A stretch of DNA of 64,000 nucleotides from Collinsella sp. 4_8_47FAA (GCF_000763055.1 NZ_KN214135.1:492154-556153), one strand, 5' to 3'. Shown: positions 50,807 to 60,395, counted from the stretch's first letter. Notes: generated by a model from the sequence alone, not told the origin. Made by a program: numbers and translations.

Positions 50807-52507
50807 CTATTCGCCGGTGGGCGGTTGCGGTGCGGACGAGTTTTGGGTCGAGCCCTCACCGCCATCTTGACGCGACTTGCGGGAACGACGACGGCGACGG
50901 CGCTTCTGGCCCTGGTCGGCCGAACCCTCGCCACCACGATCTTCGCGCGACTCGCGTTCGTCGCGAGCAGCGCCGCGCGCGGCCTTGGCAGCCGCCCCTC
51001 CGCCATCTCCAGGGCGACGGCGCGTGACCTTGACCTCGCCATCCGAGACCTGATCGGCCACGGAGGGCACCGAGGGCTTTTGCTGCGTGCCCGAGGAATG
51101 GCGACGACGCGGACGCGGGGCGCGCTCGTCATCGTTGCGCTGCTTGCCACCCTTGTCGGCAGGCGTATCGGAACCCGAACCACCCTTGGGGGCGGCACCG
51201 GCTTCGCGAGCGGCTGCGGCGCGGAAGGCGTCCTCGCGCTCCTCGCTCGACAAATGACGGCGGCGACGGCGCGTGGGATTCATGCCACCGCCGCGGTTTT
51301 GCTGCTGAGGCTGCTGAGCCTCACGCTCGCGGGGAGAATTCTTGCCTGCGGGAGCAGCCTCGCCGGCATCGCCCGAACCCGAGCGCTTGCGGCGACGACG
51401 TCCACCGGCAGCCTCCTCAGCCTCGGGCGCCTCGGCCTTGCCGCGACCCTTACCGCGGCCGCGACCCTCGCCCTGGCTCTGACCGGCACGGGTATCGGCG
51501 TCCGCATCGCGACGGCGGCGCTTGGGCATCGACGTGCCGGCCAGACGGTCGGCGCTCGACAGGCCATCGCCCACGTCGACGCCGTTCTCGCGGTCGAGCT
51601 CCATAAGCGCCAGGCGCATCTCGGGCGACTCGATACGCTCGAGCACATCGCGCGTCACGCAGTCGGGACGGCAGTTGCAGCCCTGCTCGGCAGCCTTCTT
51701 TTTGCAGCCCTCGGAGCAGGTCATGTCGGCCAGGTTGACCTTAAAGACTTTGCCGTTCTCCAGGCGCAACACCAGCTGCTCACGCGGCGTGTCATATTCC
51801 TGGATGCGCGCCTTGCCAAGCGGCGTATCGATAAGCGTCTTCTTTTTGGGCGCGCGGCTCTTAAAGTCCTTGTACGCCTCGAACTCGTAGCGCAGGCAGC
51901 ACATCAGGCGGCCGCAGACGCCGCTAATTTTGGACGAGTTGAGCGGCAGGTCCTGCTCTTTTGCCATGCGGATCGAAACCGGCTCAAACTGTCCGCCAAA
52001 GCGCGTGCAACAGAGCTCCTGGCCGCACTGGGCATAGCCGCCCACCAGGCGGGTCTCGTCGCGCACACCGATCTGGCGCATGTCGACGCGAATGTGCAGC
52101 GTCGAGGACAGGTCCTTGACGAGCTGACGGAAATCGACGCGCTCCTCGGCCGCAAAGTAGAACACGGCCTTCTCGCCGCCAAACAGGTACTCGACGCCGA
52201 CCGGCTTCATCTCGAGGTCGAGTTCCTTGACCAGACGGCGGAAGTCGACCATGGCCTCGTCACCCTGGATAGCCAGGTCATCGGCAAGCTGCAGGTCGAT
52301 GTCGCTCGCTACGCGCAACACGGGCTTGAGCGGCTGACCGATTTCGTCGAGCGGCACCTCGAAGGGATCGGCCGTGACCAGGCCGATCTCGGTTCCGCGC
52401 TCGGTAGAACAAATGGCATAATCGGCCTCGAGGATATCCAGATCCTGTGGGTCGAACCACAGGTCGCGCGAGGCGTAGGTAAACTTAACGGGTACGACTA
52501 ACGGCAT
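50807..52507 (-). CDS. ricT: PSP1-domain protein (RicT/YaaT-like) with a long basic tail
   Basis: The first 300 residues match the YaaT/RicT family, with the core PSP1 domain and Cys clusters (CGQELCCTRFGG, GRLMCCLRYE, CSEGCKKKAAEQGCNC) that bind an iron-sulfur cluster in Bacillus. In Bacillus it works with YlbF and YmcA to promote RNase Y cleavage. The last 250 residues are Arg/Gly/Ala/Asp-rich low-complexity sequence, much longer than in Bacillus RicT and probably RNA-binding. Its start overlaps the holB stop by 10 bases. Confidence 0.88.
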   Translation of the reverse strand: MPLVVPVKFTYASRDLWFDPQDLDILEADYAICSTERGTEIGLVTADPFEVPLDEIGQPLKPVLRVASDIDLQLADDLAIQGDEAMVDFRRLVKELDLEMKPVGVEYLFGGEKAVFYFAAEERVDFRQLVKDLSSTLHIRVDMRQIGVRDETRLVGGYAQCGQELCCTRFGGQFEPVSIRMAKEQDLPLNSSKISGVCGRLMCCLRYEFEAYKDFKSRAPKKKTLIDTPLGKARIQEYDTPREQLVLRLENGKVFKVNLADMTCSEGCKKKAAEQGCNCRPDCVTRDVLERIESPEMRLALMELDRENGVDVGDGLSSADRLAGTSMPKRRRRDADADTRAGQSQGEGRGRGKGRGKAEAPEAEEAAGGRRRRKRSGSGDAGEAAPAGKNSPREREAQQPQQQNRGGGMNPTRRRRRHLSSEEREDAFRAAAAREAGAAPKGGSGSDTPADKGGKQRNDDERAPRPRRRHSSGTQQKPSVPSVADQVSDGEVKVTRRRPGDGGGAAAKAARGAARDERESREDRGGEGSADQGQKRRRRRRSRKSRQDGGEGSTQNSSAPQPPTGE

Positions 52508-53625
52508 TTCAGTGCCTTCCTGATATCGAACAGCATGACCTCGATGGCCAGCTGGGGAGTAACGTTTCTGGCGATGTTGCGCTCAGCGGTGGCAACCGCC
52601 TCGAGCGCCTGGGTGGCACCCGCAACATTCGTCGCCGCGGCAAGCCGCCCGATCGTGTCGCGCACGTCCTCGTTCACAACGTCTGCCGCCTCATCCTGAA
52701 GCGTCAGCAGCACGTCGCGCATGAGCGTCCGCGCGCTCGCCAGCGCTTCCATGATACCCGAACGCTCGCGCGCGTTGAGTTCGCGCTTGTTGCGGTCCTC
52801 AAGCTGCTTCAATGCTCCACGCGACAGGTAGTCGGCATTTTGCTCGAGCACCTTTTCCTGCGTGGACTTGACCTCGGCGAGCGGCGCCTTGACGGCGACG
52901 ATGAGCGACTTAGCGCGACTGAGCACATCGGCCTCGTCGGCGGCGATGAGCGAGTCGATGGCACGGACCATCTGGCGACGGGCGTCCTGGCGCTCGGCGC
53001 TCTTAAGGAACTCGATGCCACGCGTAGGGCTTCCCGCCACGGCGACGGCCATGCGGCAGCGCGCGGGATCCTGACCGGTGGCGCGGCTCACGGCCTGCGC
53101 GGCCACAGTGGGCGACACCAGCCGAAACGGCACGCACTGGCAGCGGCTCACGATGGTGGGCAGCATCACGTCGGCCGAGGTGCCCAACAGGATGAACATG
53201 ACACCCTCGGGCGGTTCCTCGAGCGTTTTGAGCAGCGCGTTGGCGGTGTTGGCGCGCAGCTGCTCGGCACGGTCGATGATGTAGACCTTTGCCTTGGCGC
53301 GGATGGGCGCCAAGGGCACGTCGTCGAGCAGCTCGCGGGTCTGCGCGATGAGGTAGCCCGTAGCGCTTTCGGGGGTGTAATAATGCACGTCGGGGTGCGT
53401 ATGGCGCGCGACGCGCACGCAGCTGTCGCACGAACCACAGCCGTCCCGCTCGCACAGGAATGCCTGGGCAAGCGCCCATGCGGCGTCGAGCTTACCGGCC
53501 CCGGGCGCGCCCAAGAACAGGTAGGCGTGCGATGCGCGGCCGCTTGCGATGGCGTTGGTCAGAAAGTCGCGCACGCGTTCCTGGGTGTCGAGCTTGGCCA
53601 GCAGGCTTGTCTGCGCGGGGGCCAT
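52498..53625 (-). CDS. holB: DNA polymerase III delta-prime subunit
   Basis: This 375-residue clamp-loader subunit has a degenerate P-loop LGAPGAGKLDAA, the zinc module CERDGCGSCDSCVR and the segment VYIIDRAEQLRANTANALLKTLEEPPE. ATG 53625 follows AGGAGG, two bases beyond the tmk stop. The order tmk-holB-ricT is the same as in Bacillus. Confidence 0.92.
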   Translation of the reverse strand: MAPAQTSLLAKLDTQERVRDFLTNAIASGRASHAYLFLGAPGAGKLDAAWALAQAFLCERDGCGSCDSCVRVARHTHPDVHYYTPESATGYLIAQTRELLDDVPLAPIRAKAKVYIIDRAEQLRANTANALLKTLEEPPEGVMFILLGTSADVMLPTIVSRCQCVPFRLVSPTVAAQAVSRATGQDPARCRMAVAVAGSPTRGIEFLKSAERQDARRQMVRAIDSLIAADEADVLSRAKSLIVAVKAPLAEVKSTQEKVLEQNADYLSRGALKQLEDRNKRELNARERSGIMEALASARTLMRDVLLTLQDEAADVVNEDVRDTIGRLAAATNVAGATQALEAVATAERNIARNVTPQLAIEVMLFDIRKALKCR

Positions 53626-53626
53626 G

Positions 53627-54310
53627 TTACTCAGCCTCCTGGGCAAGCGCGGCGGCGACGGCATCTTGGGGAATGTCGAGACCGTGCGCGCGAACCAGCT
53701 CGACCGTTTGCGTGAAGACGTCTGCGATCGACGCAGTGGCGTCGATGAGCTTTACGCGGGCGGGCTCCTCGGCAGCAATGGCACAAAATCCCCGATAGAC
53801 GCGCTCCTGGAAAGCCATGCCCTTGGCCTCCATGCGATCGGCCACACCACGGGCCGCCATGCGCAGCGCCGCCTGCTCGGGCGTGATGTGATAGACGAGC
53901 GTGAGCGCCGGATGCGTACCGGCGACAGCCAGGTTGTTGGCATCGCGCACCATCTGACGGTCGAGGCCATCGGCAAACGCCTGGTAGCAGGTCGTGGAAT
54001 CGTAGAAACGGTCGCATAGGACCACCTTGCCGGCAGCGAGGGCGGGAGCTATGACCTCGTGCACCAGCTGGGCACGCGCTGCCTCGTAGAGCAGCAGCTC
54101 GCAGGTGTCGCCCATCGCCGTATTGGCGGGGTCGAGCAGCAGGGCGCGAATCTTTTCGCTGATGGCGGTGCCGCCCGGCTCGCGCAGAGTTACGACCTGA
54201 TAGCCAGCGAGGTCGAGCGCGCGGGCCAGCAGGCGCGCCTGCGTGGACTTGCCGGCGCCATCGACGCCCTCGAGCGTGATAAAGCTATGTTGAGCGGGCT
54301 CAGAAGCCAT
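53627..54310 (-). CDS. tmk: Thymidylate kinase
   Basis: This 227-residue kinase makes dTDP from dTMP. It has the P-loop LEGVDGAGKSTQ near residue 15, the LREPGGT motif and the VVLCDRFYDSTTCYQ segment. ATG 54310 is chosen by the usual length and GGGGA upstream. First gene of tmk-holB-ricT. Confidence 0.93.
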   Translation of the reverse strand: MASEPAQHSFITLEGVDGAGKSTQARLLARALDLAGYQVVTLREPGGTAISEKIRALLLDPANTAMGDTCELLLYEAARAQLVHEVIAPALAAGKVVLCDRFYDSTTCYQAFADGLDRQMVRDANNLAVAGTHPALTLVYHITPEQAALRMAARGVADRMEAKGMAFQERVYRGFCAIAAEEPARVKLIDATASIADVFTQTVELVRAHGLDIPQDAVAAALAQEAE

Positions 54311-54399
54311 GGGCGCATCCCCTTCCCACAAGGCGCGAAAGTGCAAGTTATAGCAACCAAGCCATGATACCCCAGCGTCCGGCGCACCCCAAATCCCAC

Positions 54400-54430
54400 C
54401 TAGTCATTGGGGACGTTCTTAAATGACTAG
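54400..54430. repeat. Intergenic palindrome, X type
   Basis: CTAGTCATT and AATGACTAG enclose GGGGACGTTCTTA. Same words as at 6016-6086. Confidence 0.7.
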
Positions 54431-54432
54431 GC

Positions 54433-54488
54433 GACAGTTAGGAACGTTCCTAAAGTGCCGGCCGAAGAGGAATGTCCCTAACTGCCGA
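54433..54488. repeat. Intergenic palindrome, Y type
   Basis: Arms CAGTTAGGAACGTTCC and GGAATGTCCCTAACTG enclose TAAAGTGCCGGCCGAAGA. A very close copy is at 56884-56941. X, Y and Z elements stand side by side here. Confidence 0.7.
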
Positions 54489-54492
54489 CCCT

Positions 54493-54565
54493 CTAAGTTG
54501 CGGTGAAATAGGGACTAGATACGCCTTCTAACAGCAAATACAATCCCTATTTCACCGCAAGTTAG
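54493..54565. repeat. Intergenic palindrome, Z type
   Basis: Arms of 22 bases with one mismatch (left contains AAGTTGCGGTGAAATAGGGA, right TCCCTATTTCACCGCAAGTT) enclose 29 bases. Matches the element at 10728-10794. It ends in the stop codon of the gene at 54562. Confidence 0.75.
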
Positions 54566-55635
54566 GAGTGGGCGCGGGCGTTGATGGCGAAGGAAATGTC
54601 GCGCTCGAGGGCTAGGGCCTGCTCGCGTTCGAGGTCCTGGGTGAGGATTGCCAGCACGTAAGGGCGCTCGGCGTAGACGATTGCGGCATCGTGCTGAGCA
54701 TTCGCCAGACTGCCCGTTTTGTGCGCGACCAAAACGCCGCCGGGAACGCCCTCGACAATACCGCGTGCGTCTTCCTGCGCCAGCAGATATCCGCGCGCTC
54801 GCTCGCACAGCTCGGGCGTCGCGATTGTCCCCGCCGCCAGTCGCTGCAACACGACCGCAGCATCACGGGCGCTCGTATAGTTCTCGTGACCCTGTGCCTG
54901 GGCCTCGGCATCCATCATCAGGCGAGCAAGCACGGTCTGGGTCAGCCCCAATGCGGCACACGTTTCGTTGACCGTATCCATGCCCAGTCTGCCGATAACA
55001 AGGTTCGCTGCCACGTTATCGCTCTGGGCGATCATAGCGTGCAGCAGCTCGTCAATACTGTACGACACACCCGCGCCGCGCGACTGAATGTTGCCGCTGC
55101 CACCCACGATATCCTGTTGCGTTACCGTTATCTGCTCGTCGAGGGACAGCTCGCCCGCCGTCACGGCCTCGAGCGCACAAGCGAGAATGGGAAGCTTGAT
55201 GATGCTTGCCGCCACACGTCGCGCGTCCGGCGCCACAGCGACTTCACCATCGAGCGACGCGAACGTTTGTGGATCAAGCGCCACAGCATAGACCGAAGTA
55301 GACCCACTATACGGCTCGGCAAGGGCTTCGATATCTTGCTGAATGGCAGCGATCCAAGAAGCCCGGGAAACAGCTTCCGCCTTTTGAGCGGACGGATGAT
55401 TCGCTTTTCGTTTGGCAGGGGCAACGGAGCCCCCAGCCTCGTTGCGGCGCGCGGCACAGCCGCCGAAACTCATCACCGAGGCAAGCGCTCCGGTCAACAT
55501 CCCGGCACAAAACACTCGACGCGAGCAATCGCGCGCAGCGAGGGGCGCATCCCCCGGCGGGAACCGGAACGCCTCCGTGTTATCGCCGCCACCCCGACCT
55601 TGCTCGCCGCAGTACACAGACTCACTCCCCACCAT
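54562..55635 (-). CDS. Class A beta-lactamase-like lipoprotein
   Basis: This 357-residue exported protein has the serine-hydrolase motifs SIIK (Ser-X-X-Lys), SDN (AQSDNVA) and KTG (AHKTGSL) of the class A beta-lactamase fold. The classic Glu-X-X-Leu-Asn of the omega loop is not seen (the region reads RLMMDAEAQAQGHENY), so activity on antibiotics is doubtful. The N-terminus has SRRVFCAG followed by a hydrophobic stretch and the lipobox FGGC, which looks like a Tat lipoprotein signal. The tat genes lie at 60.8-62.1 kb. Confidence 0.85.
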   Translation of the reverse strand: MVGSESVYCGEQGRGGGDNTEAFRFPPGDAPLAARDCSRRVFCAGMLTGALASVMSFGGCAARRNEAGGSVAPAKRKANHPSAQKAEAVSRASWIAAIQQDIEALAEPYSGSTSVYAVALDPQTFASLDGEVAVAPDARRVAASIIKLPILACALEAVTAGELSLDEQITVTQQDIVGGSGNIQSRGAGVSYSIDELLHAMIAQSDNVAANLVIGRLGMDTVNETCAALGLTQTVLARLMMDAEAQAQGHENYTSARDAAVVLQRLAAGTIATPELCERARGYLLAQEDARGIVEGVPGGVLVAHKTGSLANAQHDAAIVYAERPYVLAILTQDLEREQALALERDISFAINARAHS

Positions 55636-55818
55636 CGCATTCTACCGAGCCGTCGATAAACAGCCGCGCCGGACACCCAGCGCGCCGCACTCATTGTGAC
55701 GCATGCGACAGGGCTTGTGCGGCGCGACTATCCTCACACAACCAGTTGGGCCGGCGCGGCCCAACCGCACCTGAACCACCTTATAATCTAGCCAACACAT
55801 CGAATGGAAGGAACCATC

Positions 55819-56865
55819 ATGTCCCGGTTTTGTACCCATTGCGGCAAGCTTCTGAATGACGACGAGCGTTTTTGCACCAGCTGCGGAACGCCGGTAACCG
55901 ATGATGGCCAGGCCTCTCAGTCGCAAGAGGATGCGCAGGCGGCCGAACATGCCGCCGCGCCCGACACCGCCTTCGACACCGCCGCGACCACGGTTCAGTC
56001 TGCGCAGCAGCCCACGGCGACTCAGCCCCAGCAGGCAGACGTGACCGTACAGTCCGCCCATCAGCCCGCGCCCGCTCCCCAGCCGGAAGCTGGCGCGACG
56101 CAGCAATGGGCGACGCCAGCCGGCTCCGCGCCGCAGCAGCCCATACCGACCGCCGCTCCGCAGGCCGGTGCTCCCGCCGCGCCCAAAAACAACAACGCTC
56201 TGCTTATCGGCATCATCGCCGTGCTGGTCGCCGTGATTATCGCGCTGGTCGCATTCTTTATGATCGGACCGTTCAACAAGAACGCCGACGATTCCAAGGG
56301 CACAACCATCGAGAAGGTCAAGATCGACCACGATAACGACGATGCGTCCGTCAAGGGCGACCCCAACAAGCTTGACGATGATGATGACGATGACGTCCAC
56401 GATGCCGCCACCATCAGCGAGCAGAACGTCTACGACCAGCTGAGCTCCTACTACAGCAGGCTCTCCGATCTTGATCAGCAGGTTCGCGACTGCGCCACCA
56501 CATTCAACACGTATTACCTTAAGGATGACCGAAGCTCGCGTCAGTCGGCCAGCGATGCCGCCGAGGCGCTCGAGGATCAGATCGACGACCTGAAGGACGA
56601 GGTCGAGGACCTGGACGTTCCCATCGACTCGCAGAATTACAGCTCGTGGAAAGATATCATCACGCTCTATGACGACCTGGAGAATCGCATCGACGTCATT
56701 TGCGACGCTTGGGAGATCAGCCTTGAGTACTCCAGCCCCGCAAACCACAAGGACGAGATCGTGGCGCCGCTGGCGCGCGACAACGTAGCGGGCACCAACG
56801 ACAACAAATACCGTCTGGACTTTGAGGACCGCTACCCCGGCGCCGCACCCGTCGAGGTGAAGTAG
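55819..56865 (+). CDS. Zinc-ribbon membrane protein
   Basis: This 348-residue protein starts with a zinc ribbon (CTHCGKLLNDDERFCTSCG), followed by a Pro/Ala/Gln-rich linker (about 30-125) and one membrane helix (about 130-153). A polar outside domain rich in Asp follows. ATG 55819 follows AAGGAA. It is the only plus-strand gene in the last 23 kb. Function unknown; such ribbons often occur in signalling or envelope proteins. Confidence 0.8.
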   Translation: MSRFCTHCGKLLNDDERFCTSCGTPVTDDGQASQSQEDAQAAEHAAAPDTAFDTAATTVQSAQQPTATQPQQADVTVQSAHQPAPAPQPEAGATQQWATPAGSAPQQPIPTAAPQAGAPAAPKNNNALLIGIIAVLVAVIIALVAFFMIGPFNKNADDSKGTTIEKVKIDHDNDDASVKGDPNKLDDDDDDDVHDAATISEQNVYDQLSSYYSRLSDLDQQVRDCATTFNTYYLKDDRSSRQSASDAAEALEDQIDDLKDEVEDLDVPIDSQNYSSWKDIITLYDDLENRIDVICDAWEISLEYSSPANHKDEIVAPLARDNVAGTNDNKYRLDFEDRYPGAAPVEVK

Positions 56866-56883
56866 CGCTTTGTCGTTCCCGAG

Positions 56884-56941
56884 CCGGCAGTTAGGGGCGT
56901 TCCTAAACTGCCGGCAGAAAAGGAACGTCCCTAACTGCCGG
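56884..56941. repeat. Intergenic palindrome, Y type
   Basis: Arms of 20 bases with one mismatch (CCGGCAGTTAGGGGCGTTCC and GGAACGTCCCTAACTGCCGG) and a nested CCTAAACTGCCGG, so three half-sites are present. It sits at the convergent end of the zinc-ribbon gene and topA. Confidence 0.75.
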
Positions 56942-56943
56942 AT

Positions 56944-56984
56944 AAAAAAACGAGCGAGGATTTTGAGGTCCTCGCTCGTTTTTG
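56944..56984. terminator. Bidirectional terminator
   Basis: AAAAAAACGAGCGAGGA and TCCTCGCTCGTTTTTG form a stem with A/T tracts on both sides, serving the zinc-ribbon gene and topA. Confidence 0.9.
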
Positions 56985-57010
56985 TTTTGAGTGACGTTTC
57001 GACCGTGCGG

Positions 57011-59602
57011 CTACTTGTCGGCAGCGGTCTTTTTGGTAGTCGACTTCTTGGCCGTCGTCTTTTTGGCGGTCGTCTTCTTGGCAGCAGTCTTCTTTGTCGC
57101 CGTGGTCTTCTTTGCCGTACTCGCCTTGGTCGTGGTCTTGCGGCCGCGGGCGGGCTTCTTCTCCTTGGTCGGGCAGTCCATGTTGACGCAGATACGCCAC
57201 GGACCGCGCGCTGTGTTGACCACCACGATGGGAGCGCCGCACTCGGGGCAAGTCTCGCCCGTCGCCTCAAGCTTGCCGCGCGCCGGCAGCGGATAGCTCA
57301 CGCCGCAATCGTCATAGTTGGTGCAGCGGATAAAGCGCTTGCCGCTCTTTTCGCTCTTGTGCGCGATCAGGTCGCCATGGCGTCCTGCCTCGGCGCACAC
57401 CTTGCACTCGCCCACCTTAAGGTCGGGCTCGTAATTTGTGGGGCACGTGGGGTTCACGCAAATCTCGAAGGCCTTCTGGCGGAACGGCTGGCACTTAATG
57501 CGCGGCGCGCCGCACTCGGGGCACACGGCCGCCTCGCCCTCGAGCGGGCTTACCTTGACGCCGCTCGGCACCGGATAGGTCACGTCGCAGTCGGGCCAGC
57601 CCATGCAGCCAATGAAGCTGCCGCGGGTCTTGGCGCTCGTCTTCATAACCAGGTCCTTGCCGCACTTGGGGCAGGCGCCCACGCGCGCATCGGCTGTGAC
57701 GGCGTCGCTGATGGCGTCGCCCAGCTCCTGCGTGTGCTTGAGCAGCTCGTCGAGCACGCCGGCCAGCAGCGCGCGCGAGTGCGTCACAACATGCTCTTCG
57801 GTGTCCTCGCCGCGCTCCACACGGGTCATATCGCCATCGAGCTCGCTGGTCATATCGGGGCTCGTGATGCGCGGGGCAAACTGCGTCAGCGCGTCGATGA
57901 TGGCGATACCCAGCTGGCTCGGCTCAACGGGATCATTTTTGAGATAGCGCACGGCGTACAAACGCTCGATGATGCTCGCACGCGTGGACTTGGTGCCCAA
58001 GCCGCGCTTCTCCATCTCCTGCACGAGCTTGCCCTGGCTGTAGCGCGCGGGCGGCTCGGTCTGTTTGGCCTCGAGCTTAATGTCGAACACGTCGACCGTA
58101 TCACCCTGCTCCAGCGGCGGCATCTGCTCGTCGCGCTTAAGGCCGTACGGGTACGCCTCGCGGAAACCCGGGGTCACGAGCACGTCGCCCGAGGCCACGA
58201 ACGGCTCGCCATTCACGTCGAGCTCGAGCTTGGTGTTCTCGATGGTCGCGGGCCCCATGAGCGTCGCCAGGAAGCGGCGGGCGATGAGGTCGTAGAGCTT
58301 GCGCTGGCCACCGTCGAGCGTGGACGGATCGCCCTCGCCCGTAGGATAGATAGGCGGGTGGTCGGTGGTCTCGACTTTGCCGCGCGTGGGCTTCATGGGG
58401 CCGGCGAGGACCTTTTTGCATACGGGCGCCAGCGCCGGATTGATCTTTGCCAGGTCGCTCACCACGGCGCCCAGGTCGAGCGTCGCAGGGTACACGGTGT
58501 TGTCGACACGCGGGTAGCTGATGAGGCCCGCCATGTAGAGAGACTCGGCGATGCGCATGGTACGCGCAGGCGAGATGCCCTCGGCTGCGGCAGCAGCCTG
58601 CAGCGAGGTGGTCGCAAACGGCGTGGGCGGCTGCTGCTTACGCGAGCGCTTGGTCACCGCGGCAACGGTCGCCGTCGCGACACCGTCGACATGGCCGTAC
58701 GCCGTCTCGGCAGCATCTTTGTCGGTAAAACGCGCCGTCTTGTGAGCGATCTTAAAGCGGTCATCCTCGGCAGCGCCCTGCGCGGCACCCATGCCGCGGA
58801 TCTGCCAATAGTCCTCGGGCACAAACGCCATGCGCTCGCGCTCGCGCTCGACCACCAGGGCGAGCGTCGGCGTCTGCACGCGGCCGGCAGAGCGCACGTT
58901 ACCAAAGCCGCCAAACTTGGCGAGCGTCAGGTAACGCGTGAGCACCGCGCCCCAAATGAGGTCGATGTGCTGGCGGCTCTCGCCGGCGTCGGCCAGATTC
59001 TGGTCGAGCGAGACGAGATTATCGAAGGCCTGCGTGATCTCGGCCTTGGTAAACGAAGAGTACTGGGCGCGGGCAACCGGCAAGTCCGGCGCAACCTCGC
59101 GCACCTTGTTGAGAGCGTCCGAGCCGATCAGCTCGCCCTCGCGGTCGAAGTCCGTGGCGATAATGACGCTGTCGGACTTTTTAGCGAGGTTCTTGAGCGA
59201 ACGAATGAGCTCCTTCTCGGCCGGCAGCTTAATAACGGGTGCCCAGGTGAGGTAAGGCAGGCTCTCGAGCTTCCAGCCCTTGATGGAAATGCCATCGGCA
59301 AGAAACGGCTTGCGCTTGGTGTCGTACGGCGGGCGGGCCAGGCCATCGGGTATATCGGCCGGCAGCATCTCGCCGTCTTCGGTCACCGAATACCAACCCA
59401 GCTTTTTATCGAACAGCACGCTGTCGCAAAAATCGGGCGCCAGGATGTGACCGGCAAGGCCGATGGTCACGCACTCCTCGCCCTTCCACTCAAAACGGTA
59501 GATGGCGGTGTTGTACACCTTGTCCTTTTTGGGTTTACCCGTGGACAGCCGCTCGGCGATCTGACGCGCGGCGTCGTTTTTCTCGGCGATGATGAGCTTC
59601 AA
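57011..59602 (-). CDS. topA: Type IA DNA topoisomerase with zinc ribbons and Lys-rich tail
   Basis: This 863-residue enzyme has a Toprim domain (about 1-165, metal motif DFDREGE 151-157), the RVQTPTL helix at 241, and the catalytic Y363 in GLISYPRVDNT. Four Cys4 zinc ribbons follow (about 610-810), then a tail of KKTTAKKT-type repeats. The layout is like archaeal-type TopA/TopB. It relaxes negative supercoils. The start is TTG 59602 behind AGGAG. Confidence 0.9.
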   Translation of the reverse strand: MKLIIAEKNDAARQIAERLSTGKPKKDKVYNTAIYRFEWKGEECVTIGLAGHILAPDFCDSVLFDKKLGWYSVTEDGEMLPADIPDGLARPPYDTKRKPFLADGISIKGWKLESLPYLTWAPVIKLPAEKELIRSLKNLAKKSDSVIIATDFDREGELIGSDALNKVREVAPDLPVARAQYSSFTKAEITQAFDNLVSLDQNLADAGESRQHIDLIWGAVLTRYLTLAKFGGFGNVRSAGRVQTPTLALVVERERERMAFVPEDYWQIRGMGAAQGAAEDDRFKIAHKTARFTDKDAAETAYGHVDGVATATVAAVTKRSRKQQPPTPFATTSLQAAAAAEGISPARTMRIAESLYMAGLISYPRVDNTVYPATLDLGAVVSDLAKINPALAPVCKKVLAGPMKPTRGKVETTDHPPIYPTGEGDPSTLDGGQRKLYDLIARRFLATLMGPATIENTKLELDVNGEPFVASGDVLVTPGFREAYPYGLKRDEQMPPLEQGDTVDVFDIKLEAKQTEPPARYSQGKLVQEMEKRGLGTKSTRASIIERLYAVRYLKNDPVEPSQLGIAIIDALTQFAPRITSPDMTSELDGDMTRVERGEDTEEHVVTHSRALLAGVLDELLKHTQELGDAISDAVTADARVGACPKCGKDLVMKTSAKTRGSFIGCMGWPDCDVTYPVPSGVKVSPLEGEAAVCPECGAPRIKCQPFRQKAFEICVNPTCPTNYEPDLKVGECKVCAEAGRHGDLIAHKSEKSGKRFIRCTNYDDCGVSYPLPARGKLEATGETCPECGAPIVVVNTARGPWRICVNMDCPTKEKKPARGRKTTTKASTAKKTTATKKTAAKKTTAKKTTAKKSTTKKTAADK

Positions 59603-59656
59603 AAGAGGCTCCTATCTCGTATCTCTGCGGCTACGCCCGCCCGTATGGCGGCCGAC

Positions 59657-60340
59657 TTACGCCCTTGCTTGCTCAATCTGCCCGATGAGCCAATCGCACC
59701 AGGCATCCATGCCCTCGCCCTTGCGCGCGCTCACGGCAAACCGCGGCGCCTGCGGATTGAGGTCATCGAGTGTCTTAGTATACCTATCCATGTCAAAATC
59801 GAAAGCCGGAGCCACGTCGACCTTGTTGAGCAGCTGCGCGCCGGCGTGCTGGAAGATGCCCGGGTACTTGATGGGCTTGTCGTCGCCCTCGGGCACCGAG
59901 AGGATCATGATGGACAGGTTCTCGCCCAGGTCAAAGTCGACCGGGCAGACCAGGTTACCCACGTTTTCGATAAAGATGACGTCGATGTTTTCCAGACCGA
60001 CGGCCTGGTCGAACGCGTCGACAGCCTCCATGATCATGTTGCCCTCGAGATGGCACAGGCCGCCCGTGTTGATCTGGATGGCGGGCATGCCGGCTTCCTT
60101 CATGGTGATAGCGTCGACATCCGAGGCGATATCGCCCTCGATGACGGCGCAACGCAGGCCCGCCTTGTCGCGCAGGCGCTCGTTGGTGCCCAGAATCGTA
60201 GTGGTCTTGCCCGAGCCAGGGCTCGACAGCACATTGATCACATAGGTGCCCGTCTCTTTAAATCGCTGACGCAGCTGATCTGCCAGGCGCTCATTGCGCG
60301 ACAGGATCGGCGACGCGATATCAATCGTCTTCTCGGCCAT
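59657..60340 (-). CDS. hypB: Hydrogenase/urease nickel insertion GTPase HypB
   Basis: This 227-residue SIMIBI GTPase has the P-loop SSPGSGKTTT, the metal-switch Cys-His pair in NTGGLCHLEG, and the G-domain end SARKGEGMD. The N-terminal His-rich nickel-storage segment of some HypB proteins is absent. It passes Ni to NiFe hydrogenase with HypA. No hydrogenase structural genes are in the window. Confidence 0.93.
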   Translation of the reverse strand: MAEKTIDIASPILSRNERLADQLRQRFKETGTYVINVLSSPGSGKTTTILGTNERLRDKAGLRCAVIEGDIASDVDAITMKEAGMPAIQINTGGLCHLEGNMIMEAVDAFDQAVGLENIDVIFIENVGNLVCPVDFDLGENLSIMILSVPEGDDKPIKYPGIFQHAGAQLLNKVDVAPAFDFDMDRYTKTLDDLNPQAPRFAVSARKGEGMDAWCDWLIGQIEQARA

Positions 60341-60395
60341 ACTTAGCGCTCCTTACTTTGGCCCCTTTATACCCCATCACCAGATGGCTAGCGGG

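Noticed and set aside
56870-60346. 1158-codon open frame on the plus strand opposite topA and hypB
   Set aside because: Antisense to a clear topoisomerase and HypB. The translation is Arg/Ala/Leu/His-rich repeats without motifs.
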